Source of the DNA: an uncultured Desulfobacterium sp.
Lineage (GTDB): Bacteria > Desulfobacterota > Desulfobacteria > Desulfobacterales > Desulfobacteraceae
Direction of reading: 5' to 3'
Length of the DNA stretch: 21,195 nt
NCBI GenBank assembly: GCA_937124525.1
Contig: CAKZLA010000319.1
Span: forward strand, 1 to 21,195
The position numbers and the translations under genes are program-made. The notes under the pieces are model-generated. The model was not told the origin of the DNA, did no database searches, and worked only from the letters and a program-made list of their open reading frames with translations. Below, piece after piece: positions 1-7,359 of the stretch (its first letter is position 1; every line of letters begins with the position of its first letter).

Positions 1-175
1 ATCAAGATGTAACCCTCTATTGCTCCGTATTGCTCCGTGCTCCGAGGTGTTGCGGGATTTTGAATCCTATCGAATGCTTATCTTTGGTGCCACCATGATT
101 ATAATGATGCTGTTCAGACCGGCTGGACTGATCCCTGCCCAACGCGTTGGAAAAAGATCTGAAGAAAAGGAGTGA
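1..175 (+). CDS. Branched-chain amino acid ABC transporter permease, C-terminal fragment (LivM-like)
   Basis: This is the 3' end of a gene that starts left of the window. The frame is open from base 2 to the TGA at 173-175. The last 44 or so residues (from about base 44) read like the end of a LivM permease: [15 protein letters not shown], a hydrophobic stretch, then [11 protein letters not shown] and a charged tail. LivM is one of the two membrane permeases of the LIV (branched-chain amino acid) ABC importer. The stop overlaps the start region of the next gene, livF, as expected for a liv operon. The residues encoded by bases 2-43 do not look like LivM. That stretch contains a 10-bp tandem repeat (19-38), so a local frameshift or sequence error is possible. 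The family call rests on a short segment plus the livF neighbour. Confidence 0.72.
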   Translation, partial: SRCNPLLLRIAPCSEVLRDFESYRMLIFGATMIIMMLFRPAGLIPAQRVGKRSEEKE

Positions 176-183
176 TGCAAAAC

Positions 184-906
184 ATGTCGGCAGAACCCAT
201 CCTTGAATTAAAAAATGTCCATTCCGGTTATGGAACCATTAAAGCCCTGAAAGGGGTGTCCCTTAAAGTCTACCCGGGTGAGGTGGTAGCCATCATCGGT
301 GCCAATGGTGCCGGTAAATCCACCACTCTCATGACCATCTGCGGTATTATTGCTGCGGAAAAGGGGGAGGTGTTCTATGATGGAAAAAAAATTAATAAAG
401 TTTCTCCGGAAAAATTACCAACCCAGGGGCTGTGTCAGGTACCCGAAGGCCGTCGCATATTTCCCCGGCTCTCCGTTGAAGAAAATTTGATACTGGGTGC
501 CTTTCACCGAAAGGACCAGGCCCAGATTGATGAGGACATTCAGTATATGTACTCACTTTTTCCCATTCTGGGGGAACGGTGTAAACAACATGGCGGCACT
601 CTTTCCGGGGGGGAACAGCAGATGCTTGCCATTGCAAGGGCACTGATGACAAAACCCAAGGTGCTTTTGTTGGATGAACCTTCCCTGGGCCTTGCCCCGA
701 TTATCATCCAGCAGATTTTTGATATTATCAAAGATATTAATCAAAAAAATGGTACCACCATTTTATTGGTGGAGCAAAATGCCAATCTGGCACTCCAGGC
801 TGCCACCCGGGGGTATGTGCTGGAAACCGGTGAGATCACCCTGGAAGATAAGGCCGATTCCCTTTTGCACAATCCGGAAATTCGAAAAGCATATCTTGGG
901 GAGTAA
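184..906 (+). CDS. livF: Branched-chain amino acid ABC transporter ATP-binding protein LivF
   Basis: ATPase subunit of the LIV-type importer for branched-chain amino acids or related amides and carboxylates; it works at the inner face of the membrane with LivG, LivH, LivM and a periplasmic binding protein. Counting from the ATG at 184, the Walker A motif GANGAGKST is at residues 39-47. It is followed by the LivF-type QVPEGRRIFPRLSVEENL segment, the ABC signature LSGGEQQ, Walker B VLLLDEPSLGL and the switch histidine-region counterpart ILLVEQN. The length of about 240 residues is normal. Start choice: GTG 172 and ATG 175 lie almost on top of the GGAG at 169-172, whereas ATG 184 sits 11 bases after it, so 184 is preferred; ATG 175 is the alternative. 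It overlaps or abuts the livM stop at 173-175. No liv gene follows, so it ends this operon. Confidence 0.93.
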   Translation: MSAEPILELKNVHSGYGTIKALKGVSLKVYPGEVVAIIGANGAGKSTTLMTICGIIAAEKGEVFYDGKKINKVSPEKLPTQGLCQVPEGRRIFPRLSVEENLILGAFHRKDQAQIDEDIQYMYSLFPILGERCKQHGGTLSGGEQQMLAIARALMTKPKVLLLDEPSLGLAPIIIQQIFDIIKDINQKNGTTILLVEQNANLALQAATRGYVLETGEITLEDKADSLLHNPEIRKAYLGE

Positions 907-1096
907 TCTACGGGGGTGACGGTAATATGCAGAAACCAAACAACCATAAGTAAGTAGCGCCAATTCCTCCCCCACTGAATCAGAGAATCAGAAGAGGACC
1001 CCTTGGCTAAAAGTTGAAATATATTGTTTTTTTCACAATTTAAGGGTAACTTAGAACTTCATAATCAGTGACTGACCCAAAATATATTGAGGTAAT
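907..1096. other. Intergenic gap between livF and the helicase gene
   Basis: No convincing terminator hairpin is visible after livF. The only promoter-like match on the plus strand is TTGAAA (1014-1019), a 17-base spacer and AATTTA (1037-1042), which is a weak -10. A GAGGT at 1089-1093 lies three bases before the helicase ATG. Nothing else is seen here. Confidence 0.35.
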
Positions 1097-2338
1097 ATGA
1101 AGTTCGAAAAGTACCACATATCAAGTGCCATTAAAGACAATCTTGCCGTTTTAGGTTTTAAACGTCCCACGGATATCCAGTTTAAATCCATACCTGCCAT
1201 TTTAAGGGGGGAAGATGTCCTGGCCATTGCCCAGACCGGCACTGGTAAAACCGCCGCCTTTGCCATCCCCATCATTGATGGTATCCATAAAGTTAAATCC
1301 AGCAAACGCTCCCTGGGAATCAAGTGCATTGTACTGGTTCCCACCCGGGAGCTTGCCGTGCAGATCGGCGGTGTGTTCAACGACATTGCCAGGCATACCC
1401 ATGTGAAAGCCTTTGCCCTGTTTGGCGGAGTTGAGCAGGATGCCCAGATCAAAAAACTCCAGGACGGCATTGATATTGTCATTGCCACCCCGGGACGAAT
1501 GTTTGATCTTATTCATCAAGGATATCTCCGCCTTGAAAATATCCAGACCCTGGTACTGGACGAGGCCGATCATATGCTGGATCTGGGTTTTATTAAAGAT
1601 ATCCGTTCTGTCAAAAAGATGCTTACTAAAAGACACCAGACCCTTTTCTTCTCCGCCACCATCAACAAAGAAATCAAAAAACTTGCCTATTCCCAGGTGA
1701 AAACTTCCGCCATCCGCATTGAAATATCCCCGGAGGACCCTGTCTCAAAAAATGTCACCCATGGTGTGGTTTTCATTGACACGGATGACAAGCGTTTTTT
1801 CCTTGCCGGGTTTATCAAACAGAACCCCCAGAGTCGCATGATTGTGTTTGTGAGGACCCGGGTCCGGGCCGAGCGGGTGGAAAAAGCCCTTGCCCGTGAA
1901 GACATTGCCTCCTGCAATATCCATGGGGGCAGAGAGCAGGCCTTGCGCACCCAGACCATGGCTCAATTTAAAAATGGTGAATTCAATGTTCTCATTGCAA
2001 CGGACGTCTCTGCCCGGGGCATTGATGTGCCCAATGTGGAGTATGTCATCAATTATGATATGCCCGAAAAAAATGAAAATTATGTCCACCGGGTGGGAAG
2101 AACCGGCCGGGGGGTTCAAAAGGGCACGGCGCTTTCCTTTTGCGGTGAAGGGGAAAAAGAGCGCCTTGCCGAAATAGAAGAATTTCTGCAAAAAAAGATT
2201 GAAGTGTTCCATCTCACCCGCAAGGAGTATGAAACAGTGCTTGAAAAGCCCCTTGAAAAAATGGATATCAATGAGATGATTGAAGAAAATGAGTCATTCC
2301 TGAAAAATAGAAAGAAAAAAAGGAAAAATCGGAAATGA
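1097..2338 (+). CDS. DEAD-box ATP-dependent RNA helicase (RhlE-like)
   Basis: ATP-dependent RNA unwinding enzyme of superfamily 2, usually involved in ribosome assembly, mRNA turnover or cold response. The 413-residue protein carries the full motif set: Q motif around residues 21-28 (GFKRPTDIQ), motif I AQTGTGKT (45-52), PTRELA, TPGR, motif II DEAD (155-158), SAT (186-188), a second RecA-like domain with ATDVSARGID, and motif VI HRVGRTGR (331-338). The C-terminus is short and very basic (KKKRKNRK), a plausible RNA-binding tail. The short tail and motif order fit the RhlE subgroup better than DeaD/CsdA or DbpA; the subgroup call is inference. GAGGT precedes the ATG by three bases. Its TGA overlaps the dctP ATG in an ATGA junction (2335-2338), so helicase and transporter are probably one transcript with coupled translation, an odd pairing. 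Confidence 0.93.
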   Translation: MKFEKYHISSAIKDNLAVLGFKRPTDIQFKSIPAILRGEDVLAIAQTGTGKTAAFAIPIIDGIHKVKSSKRSLGIKCIVLVPTRELAVQIGGVFNDIARHTHVKAFALFGGVEQDAQIKKLQDGIDIVIATPGRMFDLIHQGYLRLENIQTLVLDEADHMLDLGFIKDIRSVKKMLTKRHQTLFFSATINKEIKKLAYSQVKTSAIRIEISPEDPVSKNVTHGVVFIDTDDKRFFLAGFIKQNPQSRMIVFVRTRVRAERVEKALAREDIASCNIHGGREQALRTQTMAQFKNGEFNVLIATDVSARGIDVPNVEYVINYDMPEKNENYVHRVGRTGRGVQKGTALSFCGEGEKERLAEIEEFLQKKIEVFHLTRKEYETVLEKPLEKMDINEMIEENESFLKNRKKKRKNRK

Positions 2339-3375
2339 TCAAGAAAATCGTTTTTATAGTCATGGCGGTGCTGTTGACAGGTGCGTTGTTTTTGGTGCCC
2401 GACGGAGGAGCCGGGGATAAAACGGTGAATATTCGTTTCAGCACCTGGCATGTACCAGCAGGTGCAGATGTCCGGAAACTGTGGATACCCATGCTCGAAG
2501 AGATGAAAAAAAGAAGTAACGGTCGCATCACCTACACCATGTACGCTGGCGGTGCCCTGGGAAAGGGCCCCCAGCATTATGATATTGTCAAGACAGGACT
2601 GTCGGATATGGGGTATGCCACCCTTAGCTGGACCCCGGGACGGTTTCCCCTTACAGACGTCTTGTCATCCCCCATTGTGTGCCCGGCAAAATGGAAGGGT
2701 GCCGAGGCTGGCATGGCCATGCATGATAAGTTGTTGCACACTGAATTTAAAGACGTCAAGGTACTTCACATCAACAATTGTGTTATGGCCCACCTCTGGA
2801 CCACCCGGAAAGTGACCCGCCTTAAAAACTTGAAGGGCATGAAAATCAGAAGCCCCGGGGGGCTACAGACCAAAGCCATTGAAGCATTGGGGGCAACCCC
2901 CATATTCATGCCCCTTGGCGATGTGTACCTTTCCATGGAGACCGGTGTCATTGATGGGGTCGTCACCTGCCCGGCCCTTGTCAAGGCATTTAAACTCCAT
3001 GAAGTGGCAAATTTCGGGGTTCCCACCTCCTTTGGGTGTGTGTCAGAGGGGCTTTTTGTGAATAAAAAATTCTGGGAAAAGGTGCCCGATGACTTAAAGC
3101 CCATCATTGAGGATGTGGGGCGAAACGCCTACCGCATTGCCGGCATGTTTGATGAGCACTGGTACGAGGATACCATGGCCGGATTTGAAGAAAAAATTAA
3201 CATTATTCCCCTGGCCCCGGCAGAGCAGAAGATCTGGGATGAAAAACTCAGTGCCATGCTGTCAAATTGGGCGTCGGAACTGGAAATAAAGGGGTTGCCT
3301 GCTAAAAAGGCGTTGATGATGTTTAAAGATGAACTTGAAAAAGTGGATGTTCACTTTGACGCCTGCCCATATTAG
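2335..3375 (+). CDS. dctP: TRAP transporter periplasmic substrate-binding protein (DctP family)
   Basis: Periplasmic solute-binding subunit of a TRAP (tripartite ATP-independent periplasmic) transporter, which delivers an organic acid to the DctQ-DctM membrane complex. The 346-residue product starts with a signal peptide (positively charged MIKK, hydrophobic core about residues 5-21, likely cleavage near residue 26). The mature part contains typical DctP landmarks: FSTWHVP near the start, GRITYTMYAGGALG, and LKGMKIRSPGG with Arg172, which by family precedent clamps the substrate carboxylate. The segment YLSMETGVIDG is the usual helix-linking motif. The exact ligand cannot be read from the sequence; monocarboxylates, dicarboxylates and aromatic acids are all possible. 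The ATG overlaps the helicase stop by four bases, with an AAGGA-type ribosome site inside the helicase 3' end. The gene runs on into dctQ with overlap. Confidence 0.93.
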   Translation: MIKKIVFIVMAVLLTGALFLVPDGGAGDKTVNIRFSTWHVPAGADVRKLWIPMLEEMKKRSNGRITYTMYAGGALGKGPQHYDIVKTGLSDMGYATLSWTPGRFPLTDVLSSPIVCPAKWKGAEAGMAMHDKLLHTEFKDVKVLHINNCVMAHLWTTRKVTRLKNLKGMKIRSPGGLQTKAIEALGATPIFMPLGDVYLSMETGVIDGVVTCPALVKAFKLHEVANFGVPTSFGCVSEGLFVNKKFWEKVPDDLKPIIEDVGRNAYRIAGMFDEHWYEDTMAGFEEKINIIPLAPAEQKIWDEKLSAMLSNWASELEIKGLPAKKALMMFKDELEKVDVHFDACPY

Positions 3376-3889
3376 ACCCGGCCTGGATTTCTTTTTGTTC
3401 CGGTGTAAATCGGTGACCCATCAACTGAATCGCTGGGCCTTGGCCCTTGGCATGGGGTGGGTCCTGGTCATGATGTTTTTGACCACCCTGGATGTGGCAG
3501 GCAGATATTTTTTTTCGTGTCCCATTTCTGGTGCCATTGAGCTCAGCGAGTTCATGCTGGCCATCTTTGGTATCCTTGGAATTGCCTACACCCATGAGGT
3601 CGGAGCAAATGTTCGGGTCTCCTTGCTCATGGATAAACTCCCCCGGCGCATGGGGTTTTTCATAAAGGCTTTCACTGACCTCCTGGGATTTCAGATTATT
3701 TCCATGCTTGCATGGTATGCCGGGGTCATGGTTGTGGAGGAGTTCAACAGTGGCACCACCACCGATACCCTGGCCATTCCCATTTACCCCTTATATGCAC
3801 TGCTCTGTGTTGGGGCTTTCTTACTGGCCCTGGAAATTCTGGTGAATATGATGGTTTCCCTTGTCAGTGCCATCAGGGGAAGCCAATAA
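3329..3889 (+). CDS. dctQ: TRAP transporter small permease (DctQ family)
   Basis: Small four-helix membrane subunit of the TRAP transporter. About 186 residues with four hydrophobic segments at roughly 37-60, 68-90, 108-132 and 150-176. DctQ-like details are TTLDVAGRYFF at the end of helix 1, a GAIELSEFML segment in helix 2 and the charged loop LLMDKLPRR. If the ATG at 3329 is used, the gene overlaps dctP by 47 bases and has about 35 residues before the first helix. ATG 3347 (29-base overlap) and GTG 3413 (after the dctP stop) are alternatives, since none has a strong ribosome site. Translation is probably coupled to dctP. It sits between dctP and dctM in the normal order, which makes the identity secure although small TRAP subunits are poorly conserved. 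Confidence 0.88.
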   Translation: MNLKKWMFTLTPAHIRPGLDFFLFRCKSVTHQLNRWALALGMGWVLVMMFLTTLDVAGRYFFSCPISGAIELSEFMLAIFGILGIAYTHEVGANVRVSLLMDKLPRRMGFFIKAFTDLLGFQIISMLAWYAGVMVVEEFNSGTTTDTLAIPIYPLYALLCVGAFLLALEILVNMMVSLVSAIRGSQ

Positions 3890-3927
3890 ACCTTCAATAA
3901 TGTTCTAAGGGGTAAGTTTTAGCTGGA

Positions 3928-5229
3928 ATGGATCCTCACACCGTTGGACTGATCGGAATTGTTGTACTGTTTTTGTTGCTGCTCCTGGGAATGCCCATTG
4001 GATTTTCCCTGGCATTTGTGGGCTTCTGGGGCATTAGTTTTTTAACGGATGTCTCCGTTGCCCTGCCTGCCATGGTAAGATCTTTTTTTGGCACCTTCAC
4101 CACCTACTCATTCACTGTGATTCCGCTTTTTGTTATCATGGGCGAGCTTGCCACGGTGTCCGGCCTGAGCCAGGGAATCTACGACGTGGCGGACAAATGG
4201 CTCCGAAAACTGCCAGGGGGGCTGGCCATTGCCACCATTGGTGCCTGCTCTGGTTTTGCCGCCATTTGTGGATCATCCGTGGCCACAGCCGCCACCCTGG
4301 GACGGGTGGCACTTCCTGAAATGAAAAAATACAATTACGATATACACCTTGCCACGGGCAGTGTGGCCGCCGGGGGCACCCTTGGATTTTTGATTCCCCC
4401 CAGCATCGGTTTTGTGGTGTATGGTATTTTAACGGAGCAATCCATTGGAAAGCTTTTGATTTCAGGATTTGTACCGGGCTTCCTTCTGGCCCTGACCTAT
4501 GCTGCCATTATTGTCATCTGGGTGACCATCACTCCAACGGCAGCACCGAAAAATCCCCAAGCTGTTTTATTCAAGGAGAAAATAGGCTCACTTTTTAAGG
4601 TGTGGGAACTCATTGTGGTCTTTTTCCTTGTGATGGGGGGGATCTATCTTGGGATGTTTACCCCCACCGAGGCTGGCGCATTGGGGGCATTTTTTTTGTT
4701 TGTGGTGACCCTGGTGCGAAGAAAACTCACATGGAAGGCCCTTGTTATGGCCATGACCGCCACCACAAAGGTGTCGGTGATGATTTTCATGATCCTTGCC
4801 GGTGCCTATGTTTTTACCTATTTCATGGCCCTGACCATGATCCCCATGGAGCTATCCATGTGGCTTGGCAAGATCGCTTTGTCCCGGTACCTCATCCTCA
4901 CCATTATTTTGCTGATTTACCTTTTGCTTGGCTGTTTCCTGGATGCCACCGCCATGATGGTGCTCACCCTGCCGGTGATTTTTCCCACCATTGTAGAGCT
5001 GGGATTTAATCCCATCTGGTTTGGGGTCATATCGGTTCTTATGATGGAAGCCGGGTTGATTACCCCCCCGTTGGGGTTAAATATTTTTATTATTTCCGGG
5101 GTGGCAGAGGTTCCCATGGAGGTGGTTTTTAAAGGAACCATTCCCTTTCTTTTGGCCATTGCAGTGGTGGTGACACTGGTCACCATGTTTCCTCCCATTG
5201 CTCTGTTTTTGTCGGACATTATGGGTTGA
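3928..5229 (+). CDS. dctM: TRAP transporter large permease (DctM family)
   Basis: Large membrane subunit (433 residues) that forms the sodium-coupled transport path of the TRAP system. It is very hydrophobic, with about a dozen membrane segments. Family hallmarks visible are GMPIG at residues 21-25 in the first helix, the ATVSGLSQGIYDVADKW loop, GACSGFAAICGSSVATAATLG, GGTLGFLIPPSIGFVVYG (an ion/substrate-site loop in the elevator domain), TPTEAGALG and near the C-terminus TPPLGLNIFIISG. Length and order are normal. It starts 38 bases after dctQ. An AAGGGG lies about 15 bases before the ATG, with a GGA directly before it, so the ribosome site is unremarkable. With dctP and dctQ it completes a full transporter. 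Confidence 0.95.
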   Translation: MDPHTVGLIGIVVLFLLLLLGMPIGFSLAFVGFWGISFLTDVSVALPAMVRSFFGTFTTYSFTVIPLFVIMGELATVSGLSQGIYDVADKWLRKLPGGLAIATIGACSGFAAICGSSVATAATLGRVALPEMKKYNYDIHLATGSVAAGGTLGFLIPPSIGFVVYGILTEQSIGKLLISGFVPGFLLALTYAAIIVIWVTITPTAAPKNPQAVLFKEKIGSLFKVWELIVVFFLVMGGIYLGMFTPTEAGALGAFFLFVVTLVRRKLTWKALVMAMTATTKVSVMIFMILAGAYVFTYFMALTMIPMELSMWLGKIALSRYLILTIILLIYLLLGCFLDATAMMVLTLPVIFPTIVELGFNPIWFGVISVLMMEAGLITPPLGLNIFIISGVAEVPMEVVFKGTIPFLLAIAVVVTLVTMFPPIALFLSDIMG

Positions 5230-5337
5230 TGAAAAAATCAGGACCTGCTTTGTCTTAAAATTTTTTCGAGTGTTAATAAATCTTGAATTAAAAAATTGAA
5301 AATATTCTTTAATATCCATAGAACTAAGGAGTTTCCT

Positions 5338-7200
5338 ATGCCAAATTCCAGTTATTGGGCAGATGATTTTGTAACCAAGAAAAAAAAGATTGAAGAGGCC
5401 ATTCGACTGATCAAATCAGGTCATCGGGTGTTCATAGGTTCGTACTGCGGAGAGCCCCAGGCCCTTGTAAAAGGTTTGGCCGACGACCACCGGCGACTCA
5501 CCGATGTGGATATCATCCGGCTCATGTCCCGGGAGATTACCCCCCTTACCCGCATTGCCGATGAAACTTTGGATAAAAGCATGAACATTCGTTCCATTTA
5601 TCTTGGATCTGCTAAATCAGAAGCGTTGGCACAAAATAAGCGGTTCTATACCCCGGTGAATATGGCTGCCATACCAGGCCTGTTCTCAAGCCGCAGAATT
5701 CCCATTGATGTGGCATTGATCCAGGTGACCCCCCCGGATGATTTCGGTTGGATGAGTCTGGGCGTTTCCGTGGATGTAACGCTGGCTGCAGCCTTGGCCG
5801 CCGATGTGGTCATCGCCCAGGTGAACAGTAACATGCCCATGGTTCTGGGGCAGAGCTTTATCCATGTCAATGATGTTAATGCCATTGTGGAACATGACGA
5901 AGAACTCATGACTGTGTCCTCATCCCCGCCATCGGAGGTGGCGTTGAGCATCGGTCAAAATATTGCCCGGCTCATTGAAGATGGCTCCACATTGCAGATC
6001 GGCCTGGATGCCGCTTCCCAGGCCACCACCCAGGCACTTTCCAATAAAAAAAATCTGGGGATACATTCCCAGTTCCTCACCGATGACATTATGCATCTCT
6101 ACGCCATGGGGGTGGTGAACAATTATAAAAAAGGTTATAAAAACGGTAAGCTGGTGGCCAGTTGTTCGGTGGGGAGCCAATCTCTTTATGAATTCCTCCA
6201 TCTCAATCCTGCCATTGAGTTCATGTCATCGGCATATGTCAATGACATTGAGATTATTGCCCGGCACAATAAAATGGTTTCCATGAATGTGGCTGTGGGG
6301 GTTGATCTGGCAGGTCAGGTGAGCTGTGAAGCCCAGGTTAATACCCATTTTGCAGGGGTGTCCGGTATTTCTGACTTTATCCGGGGGGCCAACCGATCCA
6401 AGGGGGGAAAATCCATTATCATGGTTAATTCCACAACGGATGATGGCAGTGAAAGCCGCATTGTTCCCTTTATGAACAACACGGTGATCACCGTTCCCCG
6501 GGAGGATGTGAGATATGTGGTCACTGAGTATGGGGCGGTGAATCTTTTTGGGAAAAGCACCCAGGAAAGAGCCCTGGCCCTCATCAGCATTGCCCACCCC
6601 AAGTTCCGGGATGAATTGTTAAACAGTGCCAAGGAGCTTGGCATGATTGGGAAAGAGAGACACCTTGGTGAATCCGTGTATGGTATTTATCCGGTGAAGC
6701 TTGAAGAGGTGCTGACCATCAAAGAGCAGTCCGTGACCTTTCGGCCGGCAAAGCTGGTGGATGAAAGAAGAATCCAGGAACACTTTTATCATCTGGAAAA
6801 AAAGGATGTGGTCTCCCGGTTTTTCAATGAGAGAACCCATTTTTTAAGGGACGATGTTGAGGTGATGAGTCAGATTGACTATAAGCGAAATCTCACCATC
6901 ATTGCCCTTGTGGGGGAGGTGGGCTTTGACACGGTGGTGGGCATTGGCAGTTACTATCTGGAGCCGTCCACCAACATGGCGGAGGTGGCGTTTTCCGTCA
7001 GTAAAGATCATCAGAGTATGGGGTTTGGTCGTATTCTCATACGAAAACTTGCCGAGGCTGCCCGGGATCGGGGCATCAAGGGGCTTTTTGCCATCACCTC
7101 CCCGGGAAATACCAAAATGGTGAAATTGTTTAAAACATTGCCCTACAAGATTACGTCGGAGCTGGATGAAGATATTCTCTTAAAATGTGTTTTTGAGTAA
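5338..7200 (+). CDS. Acetyl-CoA hydrolase/CoA-transferase fused to a GNAT acetyltransferase
   Basis: A 620-residue two-domain protein. Residues about 1-440 match the acetyl-CoA hydrolase / 4-hydroxybutyrate CoA-transferase family (class I CoA-transferases that move CoA between carboxylic acids): VNSNMPMVLGQSFIHV, VDLAGQVSCEAQ, FIRGA and VVTEYGAVNLFGKS. Residues about 455-620 form a GNAT domain with the acetyl-CoA loop QSMGFG at 559-564. Start: AAGGAG at 5326-5331 is six bases before ATG 5338; an in-frame ATG at 5296 lacks such a site. By remembered alignment with 4-hydroxybutyrate CoA-transferase (motif HTEMISDG, catalytic Glu238), the matching segment here is HSQFLTDD, placing Gln245 where the catalytic Glu is expected. 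If correct, classical covalent CoA transfer would be lost or altered. It lies 108 bases after dctM, so activation or sensing of the imported acid is an attractive but unproven role. Confidence 0.88.
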   Translation: MPNSSYWADDFVTKKKKIEEAIRLIKSGHRVFIGSYCGEPQALVKGLADDHRRLTDVDIIRLMSREITPLTRIADETLDKSMNIRSIYLGSAKSEALAQNKRFYTPVNMAAIPGLFSSRRIPIDVALIQVTPPDDFGWMSLGVSVDVTLAAALAADVVIAQVNSNMPMVLGQSFIHVNDVNAIVEHDEELMTVSSSPPSEVALSIGQNIARLIEDGSTLQIGLDAASQATTQALSNKKNLGIHSQFLTDDIMHLYAMGVVNNYKKGYKNGKLVASCSVGSQSLYEFLHLNPAIEFMSSAYVNDIEIIARHNKMVSMNVAVGVDLAGQVSCEAQVNTHFAGVSGISDFIRGANRSKGGKSIIMVNSTTDDGSESRIVPFMNNTVITVPREDVRYVVTEYGAVNLFGKSTQERALALISIAHPKFRDELLNSAKELGMIGKERHLGESVYGIYPVKLEEVLTIKEQSVTFRPAKLVDERRIQEHFYHLEKKDVVSRFFNERTHFLRDDVEVMSQIDYKRNLTIIALVGEVGFDTVVGIGSYYLEPSTNMAEVAFSVSKDHQSMGFGRILIRKLAEAARDRGIKGLFAITSPGNTKMVKLFKTLPYKITSELDEDILLKCVFE

Positions 7201-7359
7201 AGAATCTGGCATCTTTCATTTTTCAATTTTCTCACAACGAGAAAAAATACAATGAGAATGAGAGAACAAATCCGGCGGGAAAAAATCATTCGCAATCCTG
7301 ATTTGCCGGAACGATTGGCTAATTCATGAATAAAGTCAATAACCACCGGAGAGATGAAA

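Noticed and set aside
5296..5337. Upstream ATG for the CoA-transferase/GNAT fusion
   Set aside because: Fourteen extra residues with no ribosome site, while ATG 5338 has AAGGAG at ideal spacing.
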